Numbered from the stretch's first letter, positions 1-7,043 are shown. The stretch: 14,130 nucleotides of DNA from CALLMJ01 sp964493765 (GCA_964493765.1 CAZBPK010000038.1:1-14130); one strand, 5' to 3'. Numbers and translations are program-made. The notes: generated from the letters alone by a model not told the origin.

Positions 1-64
1 TGTATGTGTAATCATAGTAATATGTTTAGCAAAGCAGTACTAATTACCCAAATAGTTTTTCTTA
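1..64 (+). rRNA. rrl: 23S ribosomal RNA, 3' end (partial)
   Basis: The first ~60 bases align by eye with the 3' terminal helix region of bacterial 23S rRNA. The block around 38-46 contains the near-universal GTACTAAT, preceded by a GTGTAA-like segment and followed by an AATAG/TTTTT stretch where the molecule closes on its own 5' end. A 5S rRNA lies ~100 bp downstream on the same strand, the normal rrn order. The rest of the gene lies outside the window. The exact mature 3' end (about 62-66) is estimated. The spacer 65-161 is A+T-rich; I see no tRNA in it. Confidence 0.85.
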
Positions 65-154
65 TACATCATCTTAATCTTTAATTTACTTATTCATACT
101 ACCAACAATAAGTCAAATCCGATCTTTACAATAAAAAAAGATAAAATCATTAAA

Positions 155-290
155 AAAGAGCTAAGGGTAGCTAAAGCGTTGGTGTTCACTTCTTCCCATT
201 CCGAAAAGAGAAGTTAAGCCCAACGTCGCCGATGGTACTTCCGTAATTGGTGGGAGAGTAGGTTGCCGCCCCTTAGCTCTTTATTTTTTA
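155..290 (+). terminator. Extended 5S stem and U-rich tail: rRNA processing stem / operon terminator
   Basis: Beyond the 5S helix I the flanks stay complementary: bases 155-167 (AAAGAGCTAAGGG) pair with 270-282 (CCCTTAGCTCTTT). A T-rich tract, TTATTTTTTA, overlaps the end of the stem and runs to 290. This long stem enclosing the 5S followed by U's can act as the operon's intrinsic terminator and as a double-stranded substrate for 5S maturation. The pairing is seen directly; the function is inferred. Confidence 0.65.
162..275 (+). rRNA. rrf: 5S ribosomal RNA
   Basis: Conserved 5S landmarks occur in order: CCCATTCCGAA (195-205), AGAAGTTAAGCC (209-220), CGCCGATGGTACT (227-239) and GGGAGAGTAGGT (252-263). 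The ends pair to form helix I. The length of about 114 nt is slightly short for a 5S but normal for Bacteroidota. It is the last gene of the rRNA operon whose 23S end is at the window start. Mature ends are estimated from helix I, because the genomic stem continues beyond the mature molecule. Confidence 0.93.
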
Positions 291-381
291 CTCCTTTTTC
301 AATATTCACCATTCTTTTCGTACCTGCCAAATTGGGTTTTTACAAAGAATAAACTTTTGTTTAAAATTTAATATTAACTAT

Positions 382-479
382 TACGCTAAGGTTTCTACTT
401 CGTTCCAGTAATCCTTTTTCCACTTTTTTCAAAAACTAAAAAGGCAGTGCCTAACACCCCTACCCTCACGCTTACAAAA
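382..479 (-). repeat. Intergenic repeat, copy A (inverted relative to copy B)
   Basis: Read on the minus strand, this segment resembles 2535-2673. Shared blocks, in the same order, are AAGCGTGAGGG, GGCACTGCCTTT, AAAGGATT, and then CTG/AACGAAGT/GAAACC with a few substitutions. Between them both copies can form a hairpin: here CCTTTTT pairs with AAAAAGG, while copy B pairs CCTTTGTTTGC with GCAAAACAAAGG. This copy lacks the G+C-rich distal part present in copy B. It lies between the rRNA operon and the OmpA-family gene. I know of no established name for it. Confidence 0.7.
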
Positions 480-512
480 TCTAAAATTTTTAGTAAAGAA
501 GTTTCTAAAATT

Positions 513-544
513 TTTGGTTTGGCTTGCTTATTTCATTAAATTTG
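513..544 (+). promoter_or_regulatory. Bacteroidota-type promoter for the OmpA-family gene
   Basis: TAAATTTG at 537-544 matches the -7 consensus TAnnTTTG, and TTTG at 513-516 sits 20 bases upstream as a -33 element. This predicts a start near 549-550, about 10 nt before the ATG at 560. The TTG codon at 524 lies inside the promoter, which argues against it as a translation start. Confidence 0.6.
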
Positions 545-559
545 CATTTATATCTACAA

Positions 560-2521
560 ATGAACATGCTACGCATATTGTTTTTGGCTTATTTATTTTT
601 GAGTTTTGTTACGCTTTCTGCTCAAAATGAAAAAAAGGATTTAAAAAAAGGTAAAGACCATTTTGAATATGAAGAATATAGAAAGGCTCTACCTTATTTA
701 GAAAATGCTTTTAAAATCAATCCTGATAACATTGAAACTTGCTATTTTTTAGGCAGAACTTATTGGATTGTTGGAAAAAAAGATAAATGCTTACCACTGT
801 TTGAAAAAGTTTATAAAGTAAACCCTAACTTTAAAAGCGATGTCTTAGATTATTATGCCTATTCTTTGCATTTTGATATGAAGTTTGATGATGCTATGAA
901 ATTGTATGCCAAACTACGAGATAAATTTAAACCTACTTCAAAAGAATACTTTGCTTATGAAAAATTAATTGCTCAATGTAGAAATGGAAAAGAATTGATT
1001 AAAAATCCTATAGATGTAAAAATAGAAAATGCAGGATCAGAAATTAATTCAGAATATCCGGATTTTGCTCCAGTTGTAACCGCTGATGATGAAGAAATGA
1101 TTTTTACTTCAAGACGTTCAGATTGTCTTGGAGATATGGCTCCTGATGGTTTTCAATATGAAGACTTATATATTTCTACCAAACAAGGGGGTAAATGGTC
1201 AAAAGCTATCAATATGGGTACAACGATTAACACAACAGGGCACGATGCTTGTATTGGATTATCTACCGATGGTCAAAAACTTTATATGTACCGTGATGAT
1301 AATGGTGGGGATATTTATTATTCAACTTTGAAGGGTTCAAAATGGACAGAGCCTAAAAATATTGGTAAACCTATTAATACTAATTATTATGAACCTTCTG
1401 TTTGCGTTTCTGCTGATAATAAATGGTTGTTTTTTGTGAGTAACAAACCCGGTGGTAAAGGAGGTAGAGATATTTATTTATGTGAAATGGGTAAAAATGG
1501 CAGATGGTCAGAACCTAGAAATTTAGAAGAGATTAACACAGAGCAAGATGATGATGCTCCTTTTTTCCATCCTGATGGTAAAACTTTATATTTTAGTTCT
1601 AAAGGGCATTCTTCCATGGGAGGTTTTGATATTTTTAAATCAGAATTAAAACCCAATGGCAAATTTTCCAAACCTCAAAATTTAGGTTATCCTATTAATA
1701 CCACTGATGACGATATATATTTCGTAATGACAGCTAGTGGACGTCATGGATATTATGCAAGTTCAAAAGCAGGTGGTTATGGAGAAAAAGATATTTATGT
1801 AATTACCTTCAAACTTCCTGAAATTATTGCATTAGAAACTACAGACCCTAATATAAAAGTTGAAGAAAAAGAAGTTCCAATTTCAGTAATTACTGCTCCA
1901 TCGTTAATTTTGTTAAAAGGAATTGTTACAGATGCCCAAACCGGTAAACCTGTTGAAGCAACTTTATATATTATTGATAACGAAAAAAATGATACACTCT
2001 TTGAATTAACTTCAAATTCTAATTCGGGTAAATACTTAGTTACATTGCCGTCTGGGAAAAATTATGGTATTGTAGCACAAGCTCCAAACTATCTGTTCCA
2101 TTCCGAAAATTTTGATATTGTCCAAAATACTTCTTACCAAGAATTTCAAAAGGATATTCAATTGAAAGCCATCAAAAAAGGGGAAAAAATTATCTTGAAA
2201 AATATTTTCTTTGATTTTGATAAAGCCACTTTACGCAAAGAATCTGTTGCGGAGTTAGAAAGGTTACATAAAATTTTGGTGGATAATCCACAAATCAAAA
2301 TTAAAATTGGAGGTCATACGGATAATGTGGGTTCAGATTCTTATAATCAGCAATTATCAGAGAAAAGAGCAAAAGCCGTTGTGGATTGGTTGATACAAAA
2401 TGGTATAGATGCGAATAGATTACAATATCAAGGATATGGGGAGTCTGTACCAATTTCTACAAATGAAACGGACGCAGGTCGTCAGATGAATAGAAGAACA
2501 GAGTTTGAAATTATTGATTAA
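560..2521 (+). CDS. PorE-like envelope protein: TPR, PD40 beta-propeller, carboxypeptidase-regulatory-like domain, OmpA C-terminal domain
   Basis: Start chosen at ATG 560 (653 aa), giving a clean signal peptide (MNMLRILFLAYLFLSFVTLS, then AQ). The longer frame from TTG 524 would begin inside the promoter. Order (residues from the chosen start): tetratricopeptide-like helices ~25-140; about five PD40/WD40-like blades ~160-415, each with a DG.x.LYF or GG.DIY core; a carboxypeptidase-regulatory-like fold ~450-510; and an OmpA peptidoglycan-binding domain ~545-653 with FDFDKATL, GGHTDNVGS, LSEKRA and NRRTEFEI. In the OmpA family the conserved Asp of HTD and the Arg of SEKRA bind diaminopimelate of peptidoglycan. 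This order matches PorE of the type IX secretion system, but Bacteroidota have several paralogues of this design. No lipobox cysteine is visible after the signal, unlike lipoprotein PorE. It probably acts in the periplasm, tethered to peptidoglycan. The role in T9SS is inference. Confidence 0.85.
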   Translation: MNMLRILFLAYLFLSFVTLSAQNEKKDLKKGKDHFEYEEYRKALPYLENAFKINPDNIETCYFLGRTYWIVGKKDKCLPLFEKVYKVNPNFKSDVLDYYAYSLHFDMKFDDAMKLYAKLRDKFKPTSKEYFAYEKLIAQCRNGKELIKNPIDVKIENAGSEINSEYPDFAPVVTADDEEMIFTSRRSDCLGDMAPDGFQYEDLYISTKQGGKWSKAINMGTTINTTGHDACIGLSTDGQKLYMYRDDNGGDIYYSTLKGSKWTEPKNIGKPINTNYYEPSVCVSADNKWLFFVSNKPGGKGGRDIYLCEMGKNGRWSEPRNLEEINTEQDDDAPFFHPDGKTLYFSSKGHSSMGGFDIFKSELKPNGKFSKPQNLGYPINTTDDDIYFVMTASGRHGYYASSKAGGYGEKDIYVITFKLPEIIALETTDPNIKVEEKEVPISVITAPSLILLKGIVTDAQTGKPVEATLYIIDNEKNDTLFELTSNSNSGKYLVTLPSGKNYGIVAQAPNYLFHSENFDIVQNTSYQEFQKDIQLKAIKKGEKIILKNIFFDFDKATLRKESVAELERLHKILVDNPQIKIKIGGHTDNVGSDSYNQQLSEKRAKAVVDWLIQNGIDANRLQYQGYGESVPISTNETDAGRQMNRRTEFEIID

Positions 2522-2532
2522 ATCAAAAGTAA

Positions 2533-2540
2533 TACTTTTG
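2533..2540 (+). promoter_or_regulatory. Candidate -7 element (TAnnTTTG) at the edge of repeat copy B
   Basis: TACTTTTG matches the -7 consensus. If used, transcription would begin near 2545, exactly where the block shared by both repeat copies (AAGCGTGAGGG) begins, and could run through the repeat into the sugar transferase gene. A small hairpin, CAAAAGT/ACTTTTG (2524-2540), overlaps it, so the match could instead be part of a 3'-end structure of the upstream gene. No well-spaced -33 element is seen. Confidence 0.3.
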
Positions 2541-2673
2541 TGATAAGCGTGAGGGATGCGAAGGGCACAATTTGGCACTGCCTTTGTTTGCGAAGTATGA
2601 GCAAAACAAAGGATTGCTGAAACGAAGTGAAACCCGTAGCAGCCCGACCCGCAGCGTAGCAAGGGGAACGCCC
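2535..2673 (+). repeat. Intergenic repeat, copy B
   Basis: This is a G+C-richer island in A+T-rich surroundings, homologous to the inverted copy A at 382-479. Features in order: AAGCGTGAGGG (2545-2555); the palindrome GGCACTGCC (2574-2582); a hairpin CCTTTGTTTGC (2581-2591) with GCAAAACAAAGG (2601-2612), one bulged A; the AACGAAGT/GAAACCC block (2620-2634); and a distal part with CGTAGCA twice, ending in AAGGGGAACGCCC. Together copies A and B bracket the OmpA-family gene. Any short reading frame through it is probably fortuitous. Function is unknown; candidates are a non-autonomous mobile repeat or a structured RNA leader. Confidence 0.72.
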
Positions 2674-2693
2674 AAATAATCTTCTAATTTATA

Positions 2694-3269
2694 ATGATTT
2701 ATAAACTTTTTGGAAAAAGAATTTTAGATTTTATCTTAGCTTTTATTTTTTTGGTAGTTTTTTTGCCTGTTTTTCTAGTTATTCTGATAATTTATCTTTT
2801 ACGTAAAGAAAACCCTTTTTTTGTTCAAAGGAGACCCGGGAAAAATGAAAAACTTTTTTCTTTAGTGAAGTTTAGAACTATGCGTGAGCCCAAAGAAAAC
2901 GAAGATATTCATTCGGTTCAAAGAGTTACTTCTTTTGGAAAATTTTTACGTAAAACATCATTAGATGAAATCCCTCAGCTATGGAATGTACTAAAAGGAG
3001 ATATGAGTTTGGTGGGTCCAAGACCATTATTAATTGAATATTTGCCTCTTTACTCAGAAAAAGAAAAAAAAAGACATTGGGTAAAACCTGGAATTACTGG
3101 CTATGCACAAATTCATGGCAGAAATGCTTTGAGCTGGAAAGAAAAATTTGAGTTAGATGTTTATTATGTAGAAAACTACAGTTTTCATTTAGATATATTC
3201 ATACTCTTAATGACACCATTCGCAATTCATGGAACAGAACCCCCTGAACCTTTTAATGGTCATAATTAA
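2694..3269 (+). CDS. Small bacterial sugar transferase (monotopic phosphoglycosyl transferase, PglC/WbaP-type)
   Basis: This family transfers a phospho-sugar from a UDP-sugar to undecaprenyl phosphate at the inner membrane, the first step of many O-antigen, capsule and protein-glycan pathways. At 191 aa it has the minimal catalytic size of PglC rather than the long WbaP form. Visible features: an N-terminal re-entrant hydrophobic helix (residues 9-36) with a Pro at 25; FFVQRRPGK (42-50); VKFRTM (58-63); the catalytic Asp-Glu pair D91/E92 in TSLDEIPQLWNVLKGDMSLVGPRP, written here as TSLDEIPQ...GDMSLVGPRP (88-111); and KPGITGYAQIHGRN (131-144). The start is the first ATG, with no Shine-Dalgarno, ~20 bp after repeat copy B. 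The sugar specificity cannot be read from sequence. No wider glycan cluster is visible, though a GT-C-like membrane protein follows convergently. Confidence 0.9.
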   Translation: MIYKLFGKRILDFILAFIFLVVFLPVFLVILIIYLLRKENPFFVQRRPGKNEKLFSLVKFRTMREPKENEDIHSVQRVTSFGKFLRKTSLDEIPQLWNVLKGDMSLVGPRPLLIEYLPLYSEKEKKRHWVKPGITGYAQIHGRNALSWKEKFELDVYYVENYSFHLDIFILLMTPFAIHGTEPPEPFNGHN

Positions 3270-3281
3270 TTCGCTTAATTA
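3263..3281. other. A+T-only hairpin carrying both stop codons of the convergent genes
   Basis: TAATTAA (3263-3269) and TTAATTA (3275-3281) are exact inverted repeats around a TTCGC loop. The 5' arm ends with the TAA stop of the sugar transferase, and the 3' arm contains the TAA stop of the minus-strand gene. No T-tract follows on either strand, so it is not a convincing intrinsic terminator. It is the only structure in the 9-bp gap. Confidence 0.4.
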
Positions 3282-4778
3282 GGGTAAAACCTCGTAAGTT
3301 TTGATAATTTTCCAAAAGGAGTTAATTTCAAAAACCTTGATTTTTACTTGATTTTTCTTGGCATATTCTACAGCTTCTTGATAAGTATAGAATTGAATAA
3401 TGTTTCTTTTGGCATAAAATATTATTTGTGTGTTTGAAGCAAAATTTGGATTTAATATAGCAGATACATAGCCAGTAGGTGTTTGTTTTTGAATATTGGT
3501 ACCAAGTTCTTTAAACTCTTTATTGGGTGTAAAGGTAAAATTAGTGAGATGAATTTTAAAATACGATTGGAAATAATAGTTGTTTCTTAAAAGAAAAAAA
3601 ATTAATCCTAAAATTATGATAATGATATTCATTGTTAAACCCATTCTTTTAGCTATAGGATTAGAAATATTTGCAATCATTTCTAACAAAGGTGCTAAAA
3701 GTAAAATGAAAAAAGGATTTGCTATTACAGCAGCTAAGGCGGTATGCCCTGTTGTAAAATTAAAAAGTACAAAATAATGCAATAAAACAGGTAAACCCGC
3801 TAAAAGAATTAATTTTGCGTAAAGTTTGAGGTTGATATTTTTTTGTAAATATTCAATTTGAGTAAGGGTATTTCCAATGTTAAAAAATAATGCAACAATT
3901 AAGGTAAATTCATAAATTAAAAAGTTAATAAGGAAAAAAAAGAGGGGTTTCCATTCTCCCCAGTGGTGTGAAATAGCGTCAGAATTTCCAATTCTTTTTA
4001 ATCCTTTTTGTGTCAAAGTATTCATATAATTTTCATAGCCCAAAAAACTGCCAAACTGCCACAAGGTAAACACCAAATTGAATAATCCCCATAGGAACAA
4101 TACACTAAATTGTTTCCATTGTTTTTTGTAAATGGTATATAAACCCGATGTAAAAAGTACTAGATAACCTATCCATTCAGTTTGACAAAGTAAAAAGTTA
4201 ATCAAAAGCCAGAGAATTGAGTGCTTAGGATTGGGTTTTTCTAAATAACGTAAAGTTACAAATAATTGGATAATCAGAATATCCATAGATAAAACATCTA
4301 AAAAATAGATATTTCCATGAAACCATAGCAAATTGGGTTGAAGTAAATAAAAGGTTACACTCAAAAAGGTTGCTAAAGAACTAAAAAATGAACGAAGAAT
4401 TTTCCATAGAAAAATGGCACTGATAAGATGTAAAAAAATATTGAAAATTTTTAAGACTATGGGTTCATGAGCATAGCCAAAAGTAGTGATATAGGGAATG
4501 ATAAACCCAAAAGCTGGGTAAGAGATATAATAGAATCTACCATTTTTTTCAACGGAACCTAAATCACCTATGGGTATACGATGATTAGTAGTGTCATTAT
4601 AAGTATAAACAGGTAAAAAATGATGTTGAGTAATTCCATCTTGCTTCCAAATATCATAAGTAATTAAAGAATGAGCCATAAGCCCTTCATAATTTCCACT
4701 TAAAGGTCTATTCAAGTAAGGTAATCTAACCAAAATGGAAATCAAAAACACAAAAAAAAAGGCAAATTTGTATTTCAT
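3279..4778 (-). CDS. Polytopic membrane protein, GT-C / PMT-like glycosyltransferase candidate
   Basis: 499 aa from the ATG at 4778. The longer frame starts at a GTG (4787) that overlaps a -7 promoter element and is less likely. Hydrophobic segments run from the N-terminus (residues ~4-17) through roughly ten more to ~400, followed by a ~100-residue soluble C-terminal tail. The first extracytoplasmic loop has RPLSGNYEG (24-32 region), at the place where GT-C enzymes carry their acidic metal/lipid-phosphate motif, and a later YPAFGF segment resembles the family's aromatic-proline motif before the next helix. These are the reasons for a lipid-phosphate-sugar-dependent glycosyltransferase call (ArnT/PMT-like). 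The DxD/DxE motif itself is not clear, so the enzymatic role is inference. It converges on the sugar transferase gene and is divergent from the MscS gene. Confidence 0.6.
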   Translation of the reverse strand: MKYKFAFFFVFLISILVRLPYLNRPLSGNYEGLMAHSLITYDIWKQDGITQHHFLPVYTYNDTTNHRIPIGDLGSVEKNGRFYYISYPAFGFIIPYITTFGYAHEPIVLKIFNIFLHLISAIFLWKILRSFFSSLATFLSVTFYLLQPNLLWFHGNIYFLDVLSMDILIIQLFVTLRYLEKPNPKHSILWLLINFLLCQTEWIGYLVLFTSGLYTIYKKQWKQFSVLFLWGLFNLVFTLWQFGSFLGYENYMNTLTQKGLKRIGNSDAISHHWGEWKPLFFFLINFLIYEFTLIVALFFNIGNTLTQIEYLQKNINLKLYAKLILLAGLPVLLHYFVLFNFTTGHTALAAVIANPFFILLLAPLLEMIANISNPIAKRMGLTMNIIIIILGLIFFLLRNNYYFQSYFKIHLTNFTFTPNKEFKELGTNIQKQTPTGYVSAILNPNFASNTQIIFYAKRNIIQFYTYQEAVEYAKKNQVKIKVFEINSFWKIIKTYEVLP

Positions 4779-4786
4779 TGAAAACA

Positions 4787-4794
4787 CAAAATTA
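4787..4794 (-). promoter_or_regulatory. -7 promoter element (TAATTTTG) for the GT-C-like gene
   Basis: On the minus strand, TAATTTTG fits TAnnTTTG and ends only 8 nt before the ATG at 4778. With the usual offset, transcription would start about 4 nt before the start codon. No clear -33 TTG is seen at the expected distance. Confidence 0.45.
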
Positions 4795-4849
4795 AGTTTT
4801 ATTTGGAGAGTAGTTGCACCTAAATAGTAAAAATACTTTGTTTTCTGCG

Positions 4850-4857
4850 TAACTTTG
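4850..4857 (+). promoter_or_regulatory. -7 promoter element (TAACTTTG) for the MscS-like gene
   Basis: TAACTTTG fits TAnnTTTG and ends 7 nt before the ATG at 4865, predicting an almost leaderless mRNA. It lies back to back with the minus-strand element at 4787-4794 in an 86-bp divergent intergenic region. Confidence 0.48.
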
Positions 4858-4864
4858 CAAAGCT

Positions 4865-5710
4865 ATGTTTGAAAGAATTATTGAAGAAGTATCAGATATT
4901 CCTCATTTAATATGGATTGGATTGGTATTGATTAGTGCGTTTATATCCCATAGACTGATAAATATTACTATTAACAAATCAATAAAGCTATGGTCTGAAA
5001 GATTAAAATTAAATCCTACAAAATTTCGTTTTTTGCAACACTTTTTAGTGTTCATGATTTATTTTACTGCTGTTATTTTAATTGGATCCTCTATACCAAC
5101 AATTCAATCAGCAATAGTTTCTTTATTAGCGGGAGCTGGAATTGCAGCTGCAGCGATTGCTTTTGCATCACAACAAGCTATTGCGAATATGATTAACGGC
5201 TTATTTATTGTTTTTTTTGAGCCTTTTCGTGTAAATGATAGAATAAGAATTAGTGGAAACGGTAATAATGATTTTTTTGGTACTGTTGAAGATATTACTA
5301 TGCGTCATACTGTTATAAGAGATTTTGAAAATAATCGTATTGTAATTCCGAATTCTGTAATTGGTAATGCAGTTATTTCCAATTTAACTATTGAAGATGA
5401 AAGAGTTTTTCGACGTTTGTTTTTTAGAATCTCTTTAGATGCAGATATAGAAAAAGCCAAAACCATAATTCATGATATTTGTTTTAAACATCCTTATCGT
5501 ATCGACACAAGAACAGAAGAAGATAAAAAAAACAATATTCCTGAGGTTCCAGTAAGAGTATTTACATTTGATGATAAAGGAATTACACTAGAAGCATTTG
5601 CTTCAGCAGCTAATTCTTCTAATGCCTATTTAATGGCTTGTGAAATATACGAAGAAGTTTTAAAGTCTTTCCAAGAAAATAATATTCCATTGGTAAAGGC
5701 TTTAATATAG
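4865..5710 (+). CDS. MscS-family mechanosensitive ion channel
   Basis: The 281-aa product matches small MscS channels, which open under membrane tension to release solutes during osmotic downshock in the inner membrane. Visible features: two N-terminal hydrophobic helices (~13-33 and ~58-78); a Gly/Ala-rich pore helix TM3 (LLAGAGIAAAAIAFASQQAI, ~88-107); then the family hallmark NMINGLFIVFFEPFRVNDRI (~108-127); the beta domain with GTVEDITMRHTVIR and IPNSVIGNAVISN (~140-174); and an alpha/beta C-terminal domain. E. coli MscS is 286 aa, so this is full length. The start is ATG 4865, directly after a -7 element, with no Shine-Dalgarno. The next gene (metK) converges on it. Confidence 0.92.
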   Translation: MFERIIEEVSDIPHLIWIGLVLISAFISHRLINITINKSIKLWSERLKLNPTKFRFLQHFLVFMIYFTAVILIGSSIPTIQSAIVSLLAGAGIAAAAIAFASQQAIANMINGLFIVFFEPFRVNDRIRISGNGNNDFFGTVEDITMRHTVIRDFENNRIVIPNSVIGNAVISNLTIEDERVFRRLFFRISLDADIEKAKTIIHDICFKHPYRIDTRTEEDKKNNIPEVPVRVFTFDDKGITLEAFASAANSSNAYLMACEIYEEVLKSFQENNIPLVKALI

Positions 5711-5727
5711 TAATACAAAAAAAATTA

Positions 5728-5749
5728 AGGCTGCTTATTTCAGCAGCCT
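5728..5749 (-). terminator. Intrinsic terminator downstream of metK
   Basis: AGGCTGCT (5728-5735) and AGCAGCCT (5742-5749) form an 8-bp stem with a 6-nt loop. On the minus strand, the direction of metK, the stem is followed by TTAATTTTTTTTG. The plus-strand side has only a weak T content, so it serves mainly metK but may also stop transcription from the MscS gene. Confidence 0.75.
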
Positions 5750-5757
5750 ATTGAATT

Positions 5758-7032
5758 TCAAATTCCAAAAACTTTTTTGATTTCTTCTACTTTATTGAGT
5801 TCTTCCCAAGGGAAAAATTTTACTTTTTTGATATATGGAGTTCTACACTCTGTAATAGCTCCATTATTTTCAGATCTTTCTACTTTGATTAAAGTAATAT
5901 CTTGTTCATAGCAATCTCTACCCATGTGCCCATAAGCAGCAGTTGGGAAATAAATAGGATTTTTTAAACCTAAATCTTCAATAATTGCTTTGGGTCTTAA
6001 ATCAAAAATGGAGTTTAATTTTTCAGCAATCTGACCGTCAGTTAATTTTACTTTTGCAGTACCATAAGTATTAACATATAAAGAAATAGGTTTTGCTATA
6101 CCAATTGCATAAGAAACTTGAATTAAAACTTCATCTGCAATACCAGCAGCTACTAAATTTTTCGCTATATGGCGAGCTGCATAAGCCGCAGATCTATCTA
6201 CTTTAGAAGGATCTTTTCCAGAAAAAGCTCCACCACCATGAGCACCTTTACCACCATAAGTATCAACAATAATTTTTCTTCCCGTTAATCCTGTATCTCC
6301 ATGAGGACCGCCTATTACAAATTTACCCGTTGGATTAATGTGTATGATTGTGTCTTTATCTAACATATTAGAAGGAATTACGTTAGGGATAACAATTTCT
6401 ATCATATCCTTACGAATTTTTTCTAACATATCTTTTTCTGAAGCAAAATCATCATGCTGAGTGGAAATTACAATAGTATGAACTCTTTGAGGTTTTCCAT
6501 GATCATCATATTGAATAGTTACTTGTGATTTGGTATCAGGACGTAAATAAGTCATGATTTTACCTTCTTTACGAATTCTTGCAATTTCTTTCACTAAACG
6601 ATGAGAAAAAGCTAAAGCCATGGGCATAAATTCTGGAGTTTCATTGGTAGCATAACCAAACATCATACCTTGGTCTCCAGCACCTTGATCTTTATCTAAA
6701 CCTTTACCCTCATCAACACCTTGAGCAATATCAGGAGATTGTTGGTGCACAGCAACTATAATACCACAAGAATTGGCATCAAACATATACTCTGATTTAG
6801 TATAACCAATTTTACGAATCGCTTCTCTAGCAATTTCAGCAATATCTACATTTGCTTTTGTTGTAATTTCTCCTGCTATAGTAACTAATCCTGTAGTAAC
6901 TAAATTCTCACATGCTACACGCGAATTGGGGTCTTGAGAAAGCATAGCATCTAAAATAGCATCAGATATTTGATCTGCTACTTTATCGGGATGTCCTTCT
7001 GAAACGGATTCTGAAGTGAATAAATAAGCCAT
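5758..7032 (-). CDS. metK: S-adenosylmethionine synthetase (methionine adenosyltransferase)
   Basis: Makes S-adenosylmethionine from methionine and ATP in the cytoplasm. At 424 aa it is somewhat longer than E. coli MetK (384 aa) but has all main motifs: SEGHPDKVADQISDAILD (residues 10-27, with substrate-binding His14 and metal-binding Asp16), GAGDQGMMFGYA (117-128), the GGPHGDTGLTGRKIIVDTYG region and the phosphate loop GGGAFSGKDPSKVDRSAAY. An apparent insertion carries extra residues between the central domain and the P-loop region. The start ATG lies 11 bp after the stop of the upstream desaturase, so the two are probably co-transcribed. I see no TAnnTTTG element or SAM riboswitch-like structure in that gap. 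Confidence 0.97.
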   Translation of the reverse strand: MAYLFTSESVSEGHPDKVADQISDAILDAMLSQDPNSRVACENLVTTGLVTIAGEITTKANVDIAEIAREAIRKIGYTKSEYMFDANSCGIIVAVHQQSPDIAQGVDEGKGLDKDQGAGDQGMMFGYATNETPEFMPMALAFSHRLVKEIARIRKEGKIMTYLRPDTKSQVTIQYDDHGKPQRVHTIVISTQHDDFASEKDMLEKIRKDMIEIVIPNVIPSNMLDKDTIIHINPTGKFVIGGPHGDTGLTGRKIIVDTYGGKGAHGGGAFSGKDPSKVDRSAAYAARHIAKNLVAAGIADEVLIQVSYAIGIAKPISLYVNTYGTAKVKLTDGQIAEKLNSIFDLRPKAIIEDLGLKNPIYFPTAAYGHMGRDCYEQDITLIKVERSENNGAITECRTPYIKKVKFFPWEELNKVEEIKKVFGI

Positions 7033-7043
7033 TATATCTTAAT

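Noticed and set aside
65..161. Possible tRNA or small gene in the 23S-5S spacer
   Set aside because: The spacer is A+T-rich and shows no T-loop (GGTTCGAATCC-like) or acceptor stem, and no reading frame.
480..515. Direct repeat TCTAAAATTTTT at 480-491 and 504-515
   Set aside because: A+T-only 12-mers are common in this sequence. No third unit or adjoining structure was seen, so I do not call it an iteron or operator.
2420..2662. Minus-strand 80-codon reading frame through the OmpA 3' end and repeat copy B
   Set aside because: It runs antisense through a conserved OmpA domain and the repeat. Its composition (Cys/His/Arg-rich) comes from the repeat, and there is no promoter or start context.
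7033..7043. SAM-responsive riboswitch upstream of metK
   Set aside because: Only 11 bp separate metK from the upstream gene, leaving no room for an aptamer, and none is visible in the operon leader upstream of 7775.
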